Assembly: GCF_000306965.1 (NCBI RefSeq)
Contig: NZ_JH976434.1
Location: 332,489 to 386,336, forward strand
Direction of reading: 5' to 3'
DNA: 53,848 nucleotides
Source of the DNA: Amphibacillus jilinensis Y1
GTDB lineage: Bacteria > Bacillota > Bacilli > Bacillales > Amphibacillaceae
The first letter of the stretch is position 1. Every line of letters begins with the position of its first letter. The notes beneath the pieces are model-generated. The model saw only the letters and a program-made list of their open reading frames with translations. It made no database searches and was not told where the DNA came from. Shown in pieces: positions 26,274-34,069 of this stretch. The position numbers and the translations under genes were made by a program.

Positions 26274-26859
26274 CTTCTTGATCTATACATGCAGTAAACG
26301 ATGATTTAAGCTCTTCCATCATAGGCATGACCTCATAATTTATAATATCTGCAATTAATGTTTGATCTCTCATTTTAATAGCATCTTCTAAGTGAACTAA
26401 TTCCATCCTAAGTTTTGTATAAATAACAATAAAGTTATCCCAATTTGATGGTTGTTTCCTTGCCTGGTCTATCGCTTCATATAGGTGATCAAGCCAAGTT
26501 ATCCCCTCGATCAGCTGTTCTAGCACTCCCCAAGCCTCTTGATCAGGCGTTTGATAAAATTTCTCGGTTAACTTTTCTATTTCTGGTAAAGCTCGAATTA
26601 AATAGGCTTCCCCAGACAAATACAGCTCATTCAAAAGTTCTGATTCTGTCTTTAACACGACTTCTATCTCTTCAATTTCAGTAATTTTATCAGAAATAAC
26701 GAGATCAAATTGTTGATATACTTCTTCATTATCAACCACTAAATGGCTAAAATGTTGATCCGAATGATTAACCACTTCTTCTATCCAACTGATTATTTGA
26801 TTTACCGATTCTATATGATTTTCAAATGTTTTATGTTTTGAACCAATCGTCACGATCAT
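26251..26859 (-). CDS. Unrecognised acidic helical protein coupled to maf
   Basis: About 202 residues; I do not recognise a family. It is acidic, nearly all predicted helix, without signal peptide or membrane span. It has repeated Leu/Ile/Glu stretches (ITEIEEIEVVLKTESELL, then LRMELVHLEDAIKMRD), suggestive of a helical bundle. The likely start is the ATG at 26859, eight bases after GGGG; an in-frame ATG at 26877 has no ribosome site. Its stop lies inside the first codons of maf (23-base overlap), so translation is coupled and a role as Maf partner, flagellin-binding adaptor or chaperone is plausible (inference). Confidence 0.6.
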   Translation of the reverse strand: MIVTIGSKHKTFENHIESVNQIISWIEEVVNHSDQHFSHLVVDNEEVYQQFDLVISDKITEIEEIEVVLKTESELLNELYLSGEAYLIRALPEIEKLTEKFYQTPDQEAWGVLEQLIEGITWLDHLYEAIDQARKQPSNWDNFIVIYTKLRMELVHLEDAIKMRDQTLIADIINYEVMPMMEELKSSFTACIDQEGERKDVN

Positions 26860-26897
26860 TATATTAACCCCATTCATTATATTTTTATTCTTTATCT

Positions 26898-26927
26898 ATT
26901 ATATCGACAAAACCATACGAAGTTCAA
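26898..26927 (-). promoter_or_regulatory. Promoter of the maf-pse operon
   Basis: TTGAAC, an 18-base spacer and a perfect TATAAT on the minus strand, downstream of the hag terminator. The -10 region is overlapped by GTCGATAT, one base off the sigma-D -10 box, but no TAAA is found at the right distance. Confidence 0.55.
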
Positions 26928-26954
26928 TTCAATCCGACAGATTGACAACTTTTA

Positions 26955-26990
26955 TTCAAAAAAAAAGCTATCTCAAATGAGATAGCTTTT
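26955..26990 (-). terminator. Terminator of the hag gene
   Basis: AAAAGCTATCTC pairs perfectly with GAGATAGCTTTT around a four-base loop and is followed by TTTTTGAATAAA on the minus strand, ten bases past the hag stop. Confidence 0.9.
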
Positions 26991-26999
26991 CCAAAAAAA

Positions 27000-27842
27000 T
27001 TATTGTAATAATTGTAATACACCTTGAGGTGTTTGGTTAGCTTGTGCCAACATAGATTGAGAAGCTTGAGTAAGGATGTTATTCTTAGTGAATTCCATCA
27101 TTTCTTTCGCCATATCTACGTCACGGATACGTGATTCAGCAGCTGTTAAGTTCTCTTGAGATGCACCTAAGTTGTTGATTGTGTGCTCAAGACGGTTTTG
27201 TACCGCACCAAGTGCTGAACGTTGGCTTGATACTGCAGTAATTGCAGAATCAATGATTGCAACTGCATCGTCAAAATCTCCACCAGAAACAAAAGTAGAT
27301 AGATCTAGAGTATCTAAACCACTTGCTAAATCTTCAGCTCTCATTGATTCAATATTTATTGAAAGTTGTTGTTCTGCATTTGCACCAATTTGGAAAATTA
27401 ATTCATCACCACTCGCACCGAAGTCACCAGTTAATAAGTCTTTTCCGTTGAATTGAGTACGATCAGCAATGCCGTCAATTTCCTCAAGTAAAGCAGAGAT
27501 TTCGTCTTGGATAGAATCTAAATCTTCTTGTTCTTGTGTACCAAGGTTACCCGCTTGAACAGTAAGTTCACGCATACGTTGAAGGATTGCATGTGTTTCA
27601 GTTAACGCACCTTCAGCTGTTTGGATTAAAGAAATACCATCTTGCGAATTTTTTTGTGCCATTTCAAGACCACGGATTTGACCACGCATTTTTTCAGAGA
27701 TTGCAAGACCTGCTGCGTCATCTCCTGCACGGTTAATACGAAGACCTGAAGATAATTTTTCTAATGAACTTTGGACACCACTTTGGTTACCTGATAGTTG
27801 GCGGTGTGTGTTTAACGCCGCGATATTGTGATTAATTCTCAC
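27000..27842 (-). CDS. hag: Flagellin (Hag), major filament protein
   Basis: A 280-residue flagellin with the classic N-terminus MRINHNIAALNTHRQLSGNQ, the D1 motif LSSGLRINRAGDDAAGLAIS and C-terminal SRIRDVDMAKEMMEFTKNNI and ASQSMLAQANQTPQGVLQLL. The variable middle is short (about residues 130-190), so the exposed domain and glycan acceptor region are small. Start GTG at 27842 behind AGGAGG. It is preceded by a sigma-D promoter and two CsrA sites, closed by a strong terminator, and followed by maf and the pse genes, which probably modify it. Confidence 0.97.
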   Translation of the reverse strand: MRINHNIAALNTHRQLSGNQSGVQSSLEKLSSGLRINRAGDDAAGLAISEKMRGQIRGLEMAQKNSQDGISLIQTAEGALTETHAILQRMRELTVQAGNLGTQEQEDLDSIQDEISALLEEIDGIADRTQFNGKDLLTGDFGASGDELIFQIGANAEQQLSINIESMRAEDLASGLDTLDLSTFVSGGDFDDAVAIIDSAITAVSSQRSALGAVQNRLEHTINNLGASQENLTAAESRIRDVDMAKEMMEFTKNNILTQASQSMLAQANQTPQGVLQLLQ

Positions 27843-27846
27843 GATA

Positions 27847-27887
27847 AATTCCTCCTTGAGTTATATAATTTGCCACATCCTTGTGGC
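27847..27887 (-). promoter_or_regulatory. CsrA-binding sites in the hag leader
   Basis: On the minus strand GCCAC-AAGGAT-GTGGC (27872-27887) is a five-bp hairpin with GGA in its loop; ACAAGGATGT matches the CsrA consensus. The second site, CTCAAGGAGGAAT (27847-27860), covers the Shine-Dalgarno sequence. This is the layout by which CsrA represses hag translation in B. subtilis. csrA and its antagonist fliW lie immediately upstream. Confidence 0.8.
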
Positions 27888-27942
27888 GCACATACAGAAC
27901 GAAAGCGGCCGTCTTTCATTCTGTTGTTTGCTTACAATAGTA

Positions 27943-27969
27943 ATATCGGATCAGGAAATGAAAAGTTAA
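27943..27969 (-). promoter_or_regulatory. Sigma-D promoter of hag
   Basis: TTAA, a 15-base spacer and TCCGATAT, against the consensus TAAA-N15-GCCGATAT (one mismatch in each box). The -35 box overlaps the csrA stop codon. Confidence 0.65.
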
Positions 27970-28196
27970 GTATTTTTTTTATCTTTTTTAAAAAAATTTA
28001 GTAGATCGATCTCATTATTTGTCGCTTCACTGTTTTCTTGTTGGATATCTAGATAGATTTCCTTACGATGTATATCAATCTGTTTAGGGGCAGAGATCCC
28101 TAATTTAATTTGATCACCATCAATGCCAACTATTTTAACTTCAATATCATCACCGATTTGAATGGATTCGTTTAGCTTTCGTGTCAGGACAAGCAT
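27966..28196 (-). CDS. csrA: Carbon storage regulator CsrA
   Basis: A 76-residue RNA-binding protein with [35 protein letters not shown] and IDIHRKEIY, the core of the CsrA fold. It has a polar C-terminal tail of about 20 residues. It represses hag translation by binding GGA sites around the ribosome site; FliW sequesters it. The start is the ATG at 28196 (MLVLTR) with AGGGGG before it, five bases after the fliW stop, which makes the pair translationally close. An upstream ATG at 28229 lies inside fliW and is not needed. Confidence 0.93.
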   Translation of the reverse strand: MLVLTRKLNESIQIGDDIEVKIVGIDGDQIKLGISAPKQIDIHRKEIYLDIQQENSEATNNEIDLLNFFKKDKKNT

Positions 28197-28200
28197 CTTC

Positions 28201-28641
28201 TTATACCCCCTGCTTTTCAACAGGCACAATTGGGGCGCGTGTTGCGTAATTTGGATCGTTCGTAATATATTGCTTAGCCAAACGTTGTTTATGATTTAAA
28301 ACAATGGGTGCCTGTAGGTTGATGGTACTCTGCTGAAACTGATCCTTTAACGTTAAAATACCATAGACACGAACGTCTTCTGGTGTTGTAATTGATAATT
28401 GTTCAAGAATGCTATCATCTAAATCAATTTGATAATCTTGATAAAATTGGTAAGGACTTGCTAAAACAAAAGCAACCGTTTCTTGATCAATCGATTGTAA
28501 AATTTCAAAAGTGGGATTATCAGGTAAATCCATCAGAATAAATTTTTTCTGATTTTGAAATCCTGGTAAACCGTTTGGGAAGGTGATGACGTGTTGTTCA
28601 TTAATTTCTACTTCTCCGAAATATTTGGTTTGTATCTTCAT
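28201..28641 (-). CDS. fliW: Flagellar assembly factor FliW
   Basis: A 146-residue FliW with [20 protein letters not shown] near the N-terminus and [20 protein letters not shown] in the second half. FliW binds CsrA, and also free flagellin, so that flagellin secretion frees FliW to antagonise CsrA. The order yviE-fliW-csrA-hag is as in B. subtilis. Confidence 0.93.
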   Translation of the reverse strand: MKIQTKYFGEVEINEQHVITFPNGLPGFQNQKKFILMDLPDNPTFEILQSIDQETVAFVLASPYQFYQDYQIDLDDSILEQLSITTPEDVRVYGILTLKDQFQQSTINLQAPIVLNHKQRLAKQYITNDPNYATRAPIVPVEKQGV

Positions 28642-28658
28642 AATTCAGCCCTTCTTCA

Positions 28659-29249
28659 TTAGATTGACATTTCAAATTGAAAATTGCGGAAAACAAGCGG
28701 TTCAAAATCAACTTGCAGATCATTTTCTTGTCTGATACCCGTCCTCGCATAGCCTGGTGAATAGGACATGATCGGATTATTCGGTGTATTGCGAATCAGC
28801 GGTGCATTGACGTTGACCCGAATATCGACCTCTGCTGGCTGATAATCCGTCTTTACAGCAAATGTCGATGGAATCCAACCAATGTTAAATTGCTTGTCTG
28901 GCTTGTACGCATGTCTAACTGCCTGACTGATAAGAGGTGTGCCCCCATTTTCGATCTTCATTTGCTCATTACCATCATTAACTCGTCGTGCAATGCCTTG
29001 TAGTACCTTTTGATAGCCACGCTTCGCCTCATCTTGATGTGCTTGTTTAACACTTTTCAACCCCATATCATACCATGCTTGAGACTGATCAATCGTTAGG
29101 CGAGATGGCGTGGTGTTTATCGTCACCTCTGCTTCTGGCTGTTGAATCTCTTGTGTTGCTTTCGGTTGTTGGATCTGTACTTGAGCATGCTCAGTCTCAA
29201 TCGAGATTAATGCTTGCTGCGATTGCAATCGGACTTGTGGTAAACGCAT
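28659..29249 (-). CDS. yviE: YviE-like conserved protein of the flagellar operon
   Basis: A 196-residue protein beginning MRLPQVRLQSQQALISIETE. Repeated Gln/Pro-rich beta stretches (VQIQQPKATQEIQQPEAEVT) follow, and the C-terminus IRQENDLQVDFEPLVFRN is typical of the family. It lies between flgL and fliW exactly as B. subtilis yviE. The function is unknown. No signal peptide or membrane span is seen. It starts the yviE-fliW-csrA group after the flgL terminator. Confidence 0.78.
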   Translation of the reverse strand: MRLPQVRLQSQQALISIETEHAQVQIQQPKATQEIQQPEAEVTINTTPSRLTIDQSQAWYDMGLKSVKQAHQDEAKRGYQKVLQGIARRVNDGNEQMKIENGGTPLISQAVRHAYKPDKQFNIGWIPSTFAVKTDYQPAEVDIRVNVNAPLIRNTPNNPIMSYSPGYARTGIRQENDLQVDFEPLVFRNFQFEMSI

Positions 29250-29304
29250 ATCATCACTTCCTGTGTCATTGAGTCATTGATAAAAAACTAATGGACAATC
29301 GTGC

Positions 29305-29339
29305 AAAAAAGCTCGTCACATCAGTGACGAAGCTTTTTT
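29305..29339 (-). terminator. Terminator of the flgM-flgL operon
   Basis: AAAAAAGCT-CGTCAC pairs with GTGACG-A-AGCTTTTTT (one bulged base, four-base loop), and TTTTTTGC follows on the minus strand. It touches the flgL stop codon. Confidence 0.88.
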
Positions 29340-30261
29340 ATCGCATAAAGTCGAGTAGTGATGGCTGAAGAACACGGGCACCAGCACTTAGTGACGCACG
29401 ATGAACAGCCTCTTGCATGACTAAGTTCATAATCACTTCTTCAAGGTCAATATCTTCATTATCTGACATCATACTTTTCGCACTAATATTCTGATTCGCT
29501 AGTCGATTTTCGATTAAGTCAATACGATTCATCCGACCACCAATCGTCGCCCGCTCATCCAATGTTGTTTGGGTATGCCCTTCAATCATATTAAGGAAAG
29601 GAGCAATGTCTTCATCTGGTGTGTTTTCATCATCTAATGCACTAAACAGTTCTTGCAAATCGACAAAGAAATCCTCAGTAAATACATTAGTAGGGTTTGA
29701 ATTGGCTTGGAACTTCACACCCGATGAGACTTCAATTAAAACCTGACCATCATTATCGGAAACCTCGAACGTCCCATCATCGTTACGAATAAATGGTTGA
29801 ACCCGATTGCCATCACCGTCAACTTCACCGGTTGTATCTGTCCCATTAAAAATGAATTTACCGTTCACACGCGTATTTGCAACATCAATCAATTGATCAA
29901 TCAGTTGATCAACTTCTTTCGCAATATTAGCGCGATCATCACCGTCATAGGTACCGTTACTTGCTTGCACCGTTAATTCATTAATACGATGTAAGATTTG
30001 GGTGGTTTCATCCATCGCATCGTCTGTGTTATTAAGCCAATTATGCACTTCACTTAAGTTCCGCTCATATTGCTCGATATTAGAAAGCTGTGAACGATAA
30101 CCCATCCCTTTCATCGCGACAACAGGGTCATCTGATGGACGAGTAATCTTCTTTCCTGTCGATAATTGATTCATATACTTACTTAAACTACCATAACTAC
30201 TGCCGATATTTTTCAACATATTATTTGAAATCATACTTTGTGATACACGCATGTTACTCAC
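29338..30261 (-). CDS. flgL: Flagellar hook-associated protein 3 (FlgL)
   Basis: A 307-residue hook-filament junction protein with a flagellin-like N-terminus (MRVSQSMISNNMLKNIGSSY, then LSTGKKITRPSDDPVVAMKG) and C-terminus (LEEVIMNLVMQEAVHRASLS). It joins FlgK to the filament. It abuts flgK with no gap and ends at a strong terminator. Confidence 0.94.
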   Translation of the reverse strand: MSNMRVSQSMISNNMLKNIGSSYGSLSKYMNQLSTGKKITRPSDDPVVAMKGMGYRSQLSNIEQYERNLSEVHNWLNNTDDAMDETTQILHRINELTVQASNGTYDGDDRANIAKEVDQLIDQLIDVANTRVNGKFIFNGTDTTGEVDGDGNRVQPFIRNDDGTFEVSDNDGQVLIEVSSGVKFQANSNPTNVFTEDFFVDLQELFSALDDENTPDEDIAPFLNMIEGHTQTTLDERATIGGRMNRIDLIENRLANQNISAKSMMSDNEDIDLEEVIMNLVMQEAVHRASLSAGARVLQPSLLDFMR

Positions 30262-31770
30262 CTACCTCCCTACTAAGCCCATTTGATTGATAATGCGATC
30301 AAGCATCTCATCAACTGCAGTCATGCCTCGAGCTGCTGCATTGTAGGCGTGTTGGAATTTGATTAAATCTGTCATTTCTTCATCAAGTGAAACAGAACTT
30401 ACGGACATCCGGTTTTCTTCAACTTGTTGGCGAAGCACCTCACTGTTGTCTCTCATTCGATTCGCTTCTTTTGTCTTGACACCTAACTCACCAATCAATG
30501 ATTGATAAAAACTCTTCACTGATGTTCTTGTGCCTAAACCGACATCAAGTTTGTTGTAAACTTCAGCTAACTCAATCGCATTGGTACCATCACCACTATC
30601 CCCATTTAAGCTCGCTGCAATTAAATCAGGGTCATCGATAATCGCTTGGTTAACTGTAATCGTAGCTAAAGGATCATCGGGATCGAAAACAAAGAAATCA
30701 ATACCCGCATCACCATTTAAATCTAAACCATTTTGATGGGTTGCATTAAATTCATTAGCATAAGTGACTAACATCGATTCAAGGTCTGCTAGGACATCAT
30801 TGTAATAACCAGCTACTTCACCACCAGCATCAATATAACCATTCATTTCCATCAGTGCTTTGATGGAACCATTTGTATTAAAATCATCAGCTTCTATATC
30901 ATTAATGTCTCCTGTTTCAGCATTAGTAAACGTAAATGACTCGATATTGTTATCATCATCATAACTGATATCAATTTGACTTATCGAGCGTGTTGCTCCA
31001 TCGACAAGGGTAACCTCTTCGCCTACATTTTTAAGTTTTACTGTTGCAATACCTTCAGCAATAGGGCTTGGTTGACCACTACTTTTATCATAGCTGACAT
31101 CAATATCAACCATGGTTGATAGACTGTCTAACAAGCGGTCACGCTCATCGTAAAGATCATTTGGAACTAAACCATGTGGTTCTATTTTAGCAATTTCATT
31201 GTTAATGTCGTTAATTTGTCTAAGAACTGAATTCAAATCATCAGCTGTGACATCCATTTGATTTTTCAAATCATTTTGGACATCGCGAATTGAGGAGGCT
31301 AAATATTGAAATGTCTCTGTTAAAGCTTGGGCATTTTGGACGACAACAGAACGTGTTCCTGTGTGATCTGCATCCCCGTTCAAATCTTGCAGACTGTTAT
31401 AAAAATCTTCCATAATAAAAGCTAATCCTTCTTCACTCGGCTCATTAAGTAAATCTTCAATCTGTTTTAGCACCTGTGCCTGCGTTTGATAAAAACCATG
31501 CTTACTATTTTCTGTTCGGTACTGGACATCTAAGAAACGATCACGAATACGTTCAATTGAACCGGCTTGAACCCCGCTACCAATACCGCTTGTCACACCA
31601 CCTGGTTCACGGCTAGCTGTTAAGGTATTAATTTGTTCAAAATTAACACGTTGACGCGTATAGCCAGCTGTGTTCGCATTAGAAATGTTATGTGATGTGG
31701 TATATAAAGCAGATTGTTGCGTGTTAAGCGCACGCTTCGCCATTTCTAAACCATGAAACGTTGAAGTCAT
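30262..31770 (-). CDS. flgK: Flagellar hook-associated protein 1 (FlgK)
   Basis: A 502-residue protein with the rod/hook-type N-terminus FHGLEMAKRALNTQQSALYT and SNANTAGYTRQRVNFEQI, and the C-terminal EEMTDLIKFQHAYNAAARGM and TAVDEMLDRIINQMGLVGR. It sits between the hook and FlgL. AGGAGG lies before the start. It is preceded by flgN, its export chaperone, with an 11-base gap. Confidence 0.95.
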   Translation of the reverse strand: MTSTFHGLEMAKRALNTQQSALYTTSHNISNANTAGYTRQRVNFEQINTLTASREPGGVTSGIGSGVQAGSIERIRDRFLDVQYRTENSKHGFYQTQAQVLKQIEDLLNEPSEEGLAFIMEDFYNSLQDLNGDADHTGTRSVVVQNAQALTETFQYLASSIRDVQNDLKNQMDVTADDLNSVLRQINDINNEIAKIEPHGLVPNDLYDERDRLLDSLSTMVDIDVSYDKSSGQPSPIAEGIATVKLKNVGEEVTLVDGATRSISQIDISYDDDNNIESFTFTNAETGDINDIEADDFNTNGSIKALMEMNGYIDAGGEVAGYYNDVLADLESMLVTYANEFNATHQNGLDLNGDAGIDFFVFDPDDPLATITVNQAIIDDPDLIAASLNGDSGDGTNAIELAEVYNKLDVGLGTRTSVKSFYQSLIGELGVKTKEANRMRDNSEVLRQQVEENRMSVSSVSLDEEMTDLIKFQHAYNAAARGMTAVDEMLDRIINQMGLVGR

Positions 31771-31781
31771 TAAAACTCCTC

Positions 31782-32276
31782 CTATGCTTTTGAATCAAAA
31801 ACAGATCGTTTACTTTGAGGATCGTTTTGATTTTTAATATTTCCGTAATTCATTTGTTTAATAGATGGGGCTATCATATCTAGATTCATCTGAACAAATT
31901 GTAAGGATTGATTGGTTAATTGCTGATTCAGCCCTTCTTGCGCTTTCAACTGCACAAGCGTTTCAGCTAATTTTGTTGTCAATGATTCAAGCTGGTTACG
32001 CTCCTCACCGTCAGGCAACGCTTCTAATATTGTCGTAACGGTTACATCATCACTGACCATTTGATTTGTTTCCGACCAAACCTTTGTACTGTCAAGCCTT
32101 TTTTTCTCCATGGTGTCTACAGCTTGGATATGCTTCTGCTCAGTCTTTAATAGCTTTTGCAAGGTCGTAATATCACCTTTTTTTAATAACTCCGTCTTTT
32201 GAAAAGATAGCTCTAGTAAGCTTTGATGGAGTTGTAACAGTCGCTCAAGTGACGACAGGATCGACCGAATTGACAT
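31782..32276 (-). CDS. flgN: FlgN-type export chaperone
   Basis: A 164-residue helical protein (YvyG/FlgN family) that should hold FlgK and FlgL for export. It has a long coiled-coil N-terminus (SILSSLERLLQLHQSLLELS) and an acidic middle (EALPDGEERNQLESLTTKLA). The start ATG at 32276 (MSIRSIL) is preferred because of GAAGGAGG in front; an ATG at 32300 lies before that site. Sequence is weakly conserved in this family, and the call relies on position between flgM and flgK. Confidence 0.85.
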   Translation of the reverse strand: MSIRSILSSLERLLQLHQSLLELSFQKTELLKKGDITTLQKLLKTEQKHIQAVDTMEKKRLDSTKVWSETNQMVSDDVTVTTILEALPDGEERNQLESLTTKLAETLVQLKAQEGLNQQLTNQSLQFVQMNLDMIAPSIKQMNYGNIKNQNDPQSKRSVFDSKA

Positions 32277-32348
32277 AAAGCAAAATCCTCCTTCGTTCAT
32301 TTCTTAAACAGTGCTTTGGTCAGGTTCATTCTTTTATATAGAGTAACT

Positions 32349-32382
32349 CAAAAACAAGCCTTCCATCCGTGGGCGTTGTTTT
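32349..32382 (+). repeat. Partial family 1 repeat between flgN and flgM
   Basis: AACAAGCCTTCCATCCGTGG followed by GCGTTGTTTTCC matches only the opening block of the family 1 repeat. The rest of the element is missing. Confidence 0.45.
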
Positions 32383-32387
32383 CCTAC

Positions 32388-32651
32388 TTATTTGCGCCAG
32401 AATGTTAGCATTTTCTTGGCAACTTGTTCTGCTTCTACTTTATATTGACCAGCATCTACTTCTTGTTTAATTGCATTAACATGCTGTTCTCTAGCAGGAT
32501 GAACACCATTAAACTCTTGCATTTTCTTTGCTTGGTCCGAAATTTGCAGTTGGTCTGCCTTTTTCTGATGTTCAGAGCGTATCGGCGTCTGTCGATGTAA
32601 CTGCTTTTGATACGGGTTCACGTTCGGTTGATTTGTGCCGTTAATTTTCAA
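32388..32651 (-). CDS. flgM: Anti-sigma-D factor FlgM
   Basis: An 87-residue FlgM. The N-terminal half is the disordered type, and the C-terminal region has DQLQISDQAKKMQEF and HVNAIKQEVDAGQYKVEAEQ, the sigma-binding helices. It binds and inhibits sigma-D until the hook is complete. Start TTG at 32651 with AAGGTG upstream. A perfect sigma-D promoter stands before it, so FlgM is made under the factor it inhibits. Confidence 0.93.
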   Translation of the reverse strand: MKINGTNQPNVNPYQKQLHRQTPIRSEHQKKADQLQISDQAKKMQEFNGVHPAREQHVNAIKQEVDAGQYKVEAEQVAKKMLTFWRK

Positions 32652-32695
32652 GACCGTTCACCTTCTTTCTTAGCGGCTTACTTTTACTAATATTT

Positions 32696-32722
32696 ATATC
32701 GGCGAATGCCTAAAATTGTTTA
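32696..32722 (-). promoter_or_regulatory. Perfect sigma-D promoter of the flgM operon
   Basis: TAAA, a 15-base spacer and GCCGATAT, a full match to the B. subtilis sigma-D consensus. The -35 box overlaps the yvyF stop codon. Confidence 0.9.
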
Positions 32723-33151
32723 ATCTTTTTTATTGAATTTATCCACAGCAAAATAAGTTCTTTGTCTTTCACGTTCTTCAGCCTTTTGTCGTTCTTTTAA
32801 TGTCTCAATTTCTTCTTGCTTTTTCAAATCTTTTGATAAATCTGTTGAGCAGTCAGAACATAATTTCCCTTCTTTTATCTGTTGTCCACAACGATCACAA
32901 GGATATGTTAAATTAGGAAATTGACTTGCTCGCAGACGGTTTTCTCTAACAAACTTAATAATGAGTTCTTCTTCCACACCCGTTCCTTCGACAATTTCCA
33001 GCACCGTTGCTTGACGATTTTCCCTCTTTTTCATAAATTCATAAACAATTTGAAATTTTTCCTCTTCTTCTTTATAACAATCTTGGCAAACAGGGCGTGA
33101 TAGCCGAACAAACAATTTGCCACAATTTACGCAGTTTTCTAATTCACCCAT
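32720..33151 (-). CDS. yvyF: YvyF-type flagellar operon protein with zinc-finger cysteines
   Basis: About 143 residues. Paired cysteines at both ends of the first 100 residues (NCVNCGKLF, PVCQDCY, PCDRCGQQ, KLCSDCS) suggest one or two zinc ribbons. A helix-turn-helix-like middle (VLEIVEGTGVEEELIIKFVR) and a charged C-terminal coil (EEIETLKERQKAEERERQRT) follow. It lies between comFC and flgM as in B. subtilis yvyF, a putative flagellar regulator. Start ATG at 33151 behind GGTGGGG. Confidence 0.82.
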   Translation of the reverse strand: MGELENCVNCGKLFVRLSRPVCQDCYKEEEEKFQIVYEFMKKRENRQATVLEIVEGTGVEEELIIKFVRENRLRASQFPNLTYPCDRCGQQIKEGKLCSDCSTDLSKDLKKQEEIETLKERQKAEERERQRTYFAVDKFNKKD

Positions 33152-33195
33152 GATGAACCCCACCTTTTTTATCTTAATCTTGTCCTCATTATAGC

Positions 33196-33354
33196 ATAAA
33201 ACGAGCCTTCAATCAGTGGCGGTTTTGGTTCTTCTCACACTGATTTTTAGTTGAGTCAATCAGGACATTAGCGACCGTTAACTTCCGCCTGAGTAGATGA
33301 GTTCTATTTCTCTATTTGCCTCTGGCGTTTTTACGGACGTTTATTTGTGATAAA
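33196..33354 (+). repeat. Dispersed intergenic repeat, family 1, between yvyF and comFC
   Basis: ATAAAACGAGCCTTCAATCA, GTGGCGG, CACACTGATTTTTAGTTGAG, GACATTAGCGACCGTTAAC, TTCCGCC and TTTTTACGGACGTTTATTTG then TGATAAA: all blocks of the family in order. Confidence 0.75.
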
Positions 33355-33383
33355 TATCGACGATTTTCGTTGGTTTTGAAGGG

Positions 33384-34052
33384 TTATCTTACTAAAGTAA
33401 AGCTAGAAATGTTTCGATAGCCGTTTTTTTGTAGTATAAGTGCAGCATGATGAATGGTAGCACCTGTTGTGTAGATATCGTCGATTAACATAATCAACTC
33501 TGTATCTACTTGGTTGAAAAGTTCAAAGGGATTATTCATTCTTAACCGTTGTTTACGATTTTTCTTTGCTTGTTTCTCTCCTTCCGTTCGTTTTAATAGC
33601 TGGACAGAAGGATAAGGGAGACATTTGGCGACCGCTTCTGCCTGATTAAAACCTCGACTTCGAAGACGCTCACTACTTAATGGGATCGGGACAAGCACTG
33701 TCTTTTTTGGTAATTTGGGGTAACTCATTTTAAATGTCTTCTGGATCATTAAAGACAGGGGTTCAATTAATATATAATCCCCACGATATTTAAAGCGCGC
33801 GATCAAGTCTTTTAAAAAAGGATTATAACGATAAACTGCACGATTTTTATTAATAAGCTTGTGTGAACGCCACCGATTACAATCGTTACAAATACCGGGA
33901 TCATTACGGCCACAATATTGACAAGTCGGCTTTTCAATAACATACAATTGAGCCTGACAATCCGAGCATAATGACTTGTCGTGGTTAAAGTCGAAGAGAT
34001 GACACCAAGTTGGCTGATTTTCTAACTTTTGATCACAATTTACACAGTAAAT
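33384..34052 (-). CDS. comFC: Competence protein ComFC (phosphoribosyltransferase fold), apparent ATT start
   Basis: The reading frame extends upstream of the first standard start (TTG at 33947) through CVNCDQKLENQPTWCHLF and LCSDCQAQL, which complete the N-terminal zinc-ribbon cysteines of ComFC. The full protein of about 222 residues has the usual length. The only start that fits is an ATT at 34052, behind AAGGAAT and just where Met stands in homologues; a TGA lies four codons earlier in frame. The C-terminal LIDDIYTTGATIHHAA is the PRPP-binding loop. ComFC serves in DNA uptake/recombination of competent cells. A frameshift or sequencing error is the alternative. Confidence 0.8.
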   Translation of the reverse strand: MYCVNCDQKLENQPTWCHLFDFNHDKSLCSDCQAQLYVIEKPTCQYCGRNDPGICNDCNRWRSHKLINKNRAVYRYNPFLKDLIARFKYRGDYILIEPLSLMIQKTFKMSYPKLPKKTVLVPIPLSSERLRSRGFNQAEAVAKCLPYPSVQLLKRTEGEKQAKKNRKQRLRMNNPFELFNQVDTELIMLIDDIYTTGATIHHAALILQKNGYRNISSFTLVR

Positions 34053-34069
34053 AAAGCATCATTCCTTTT

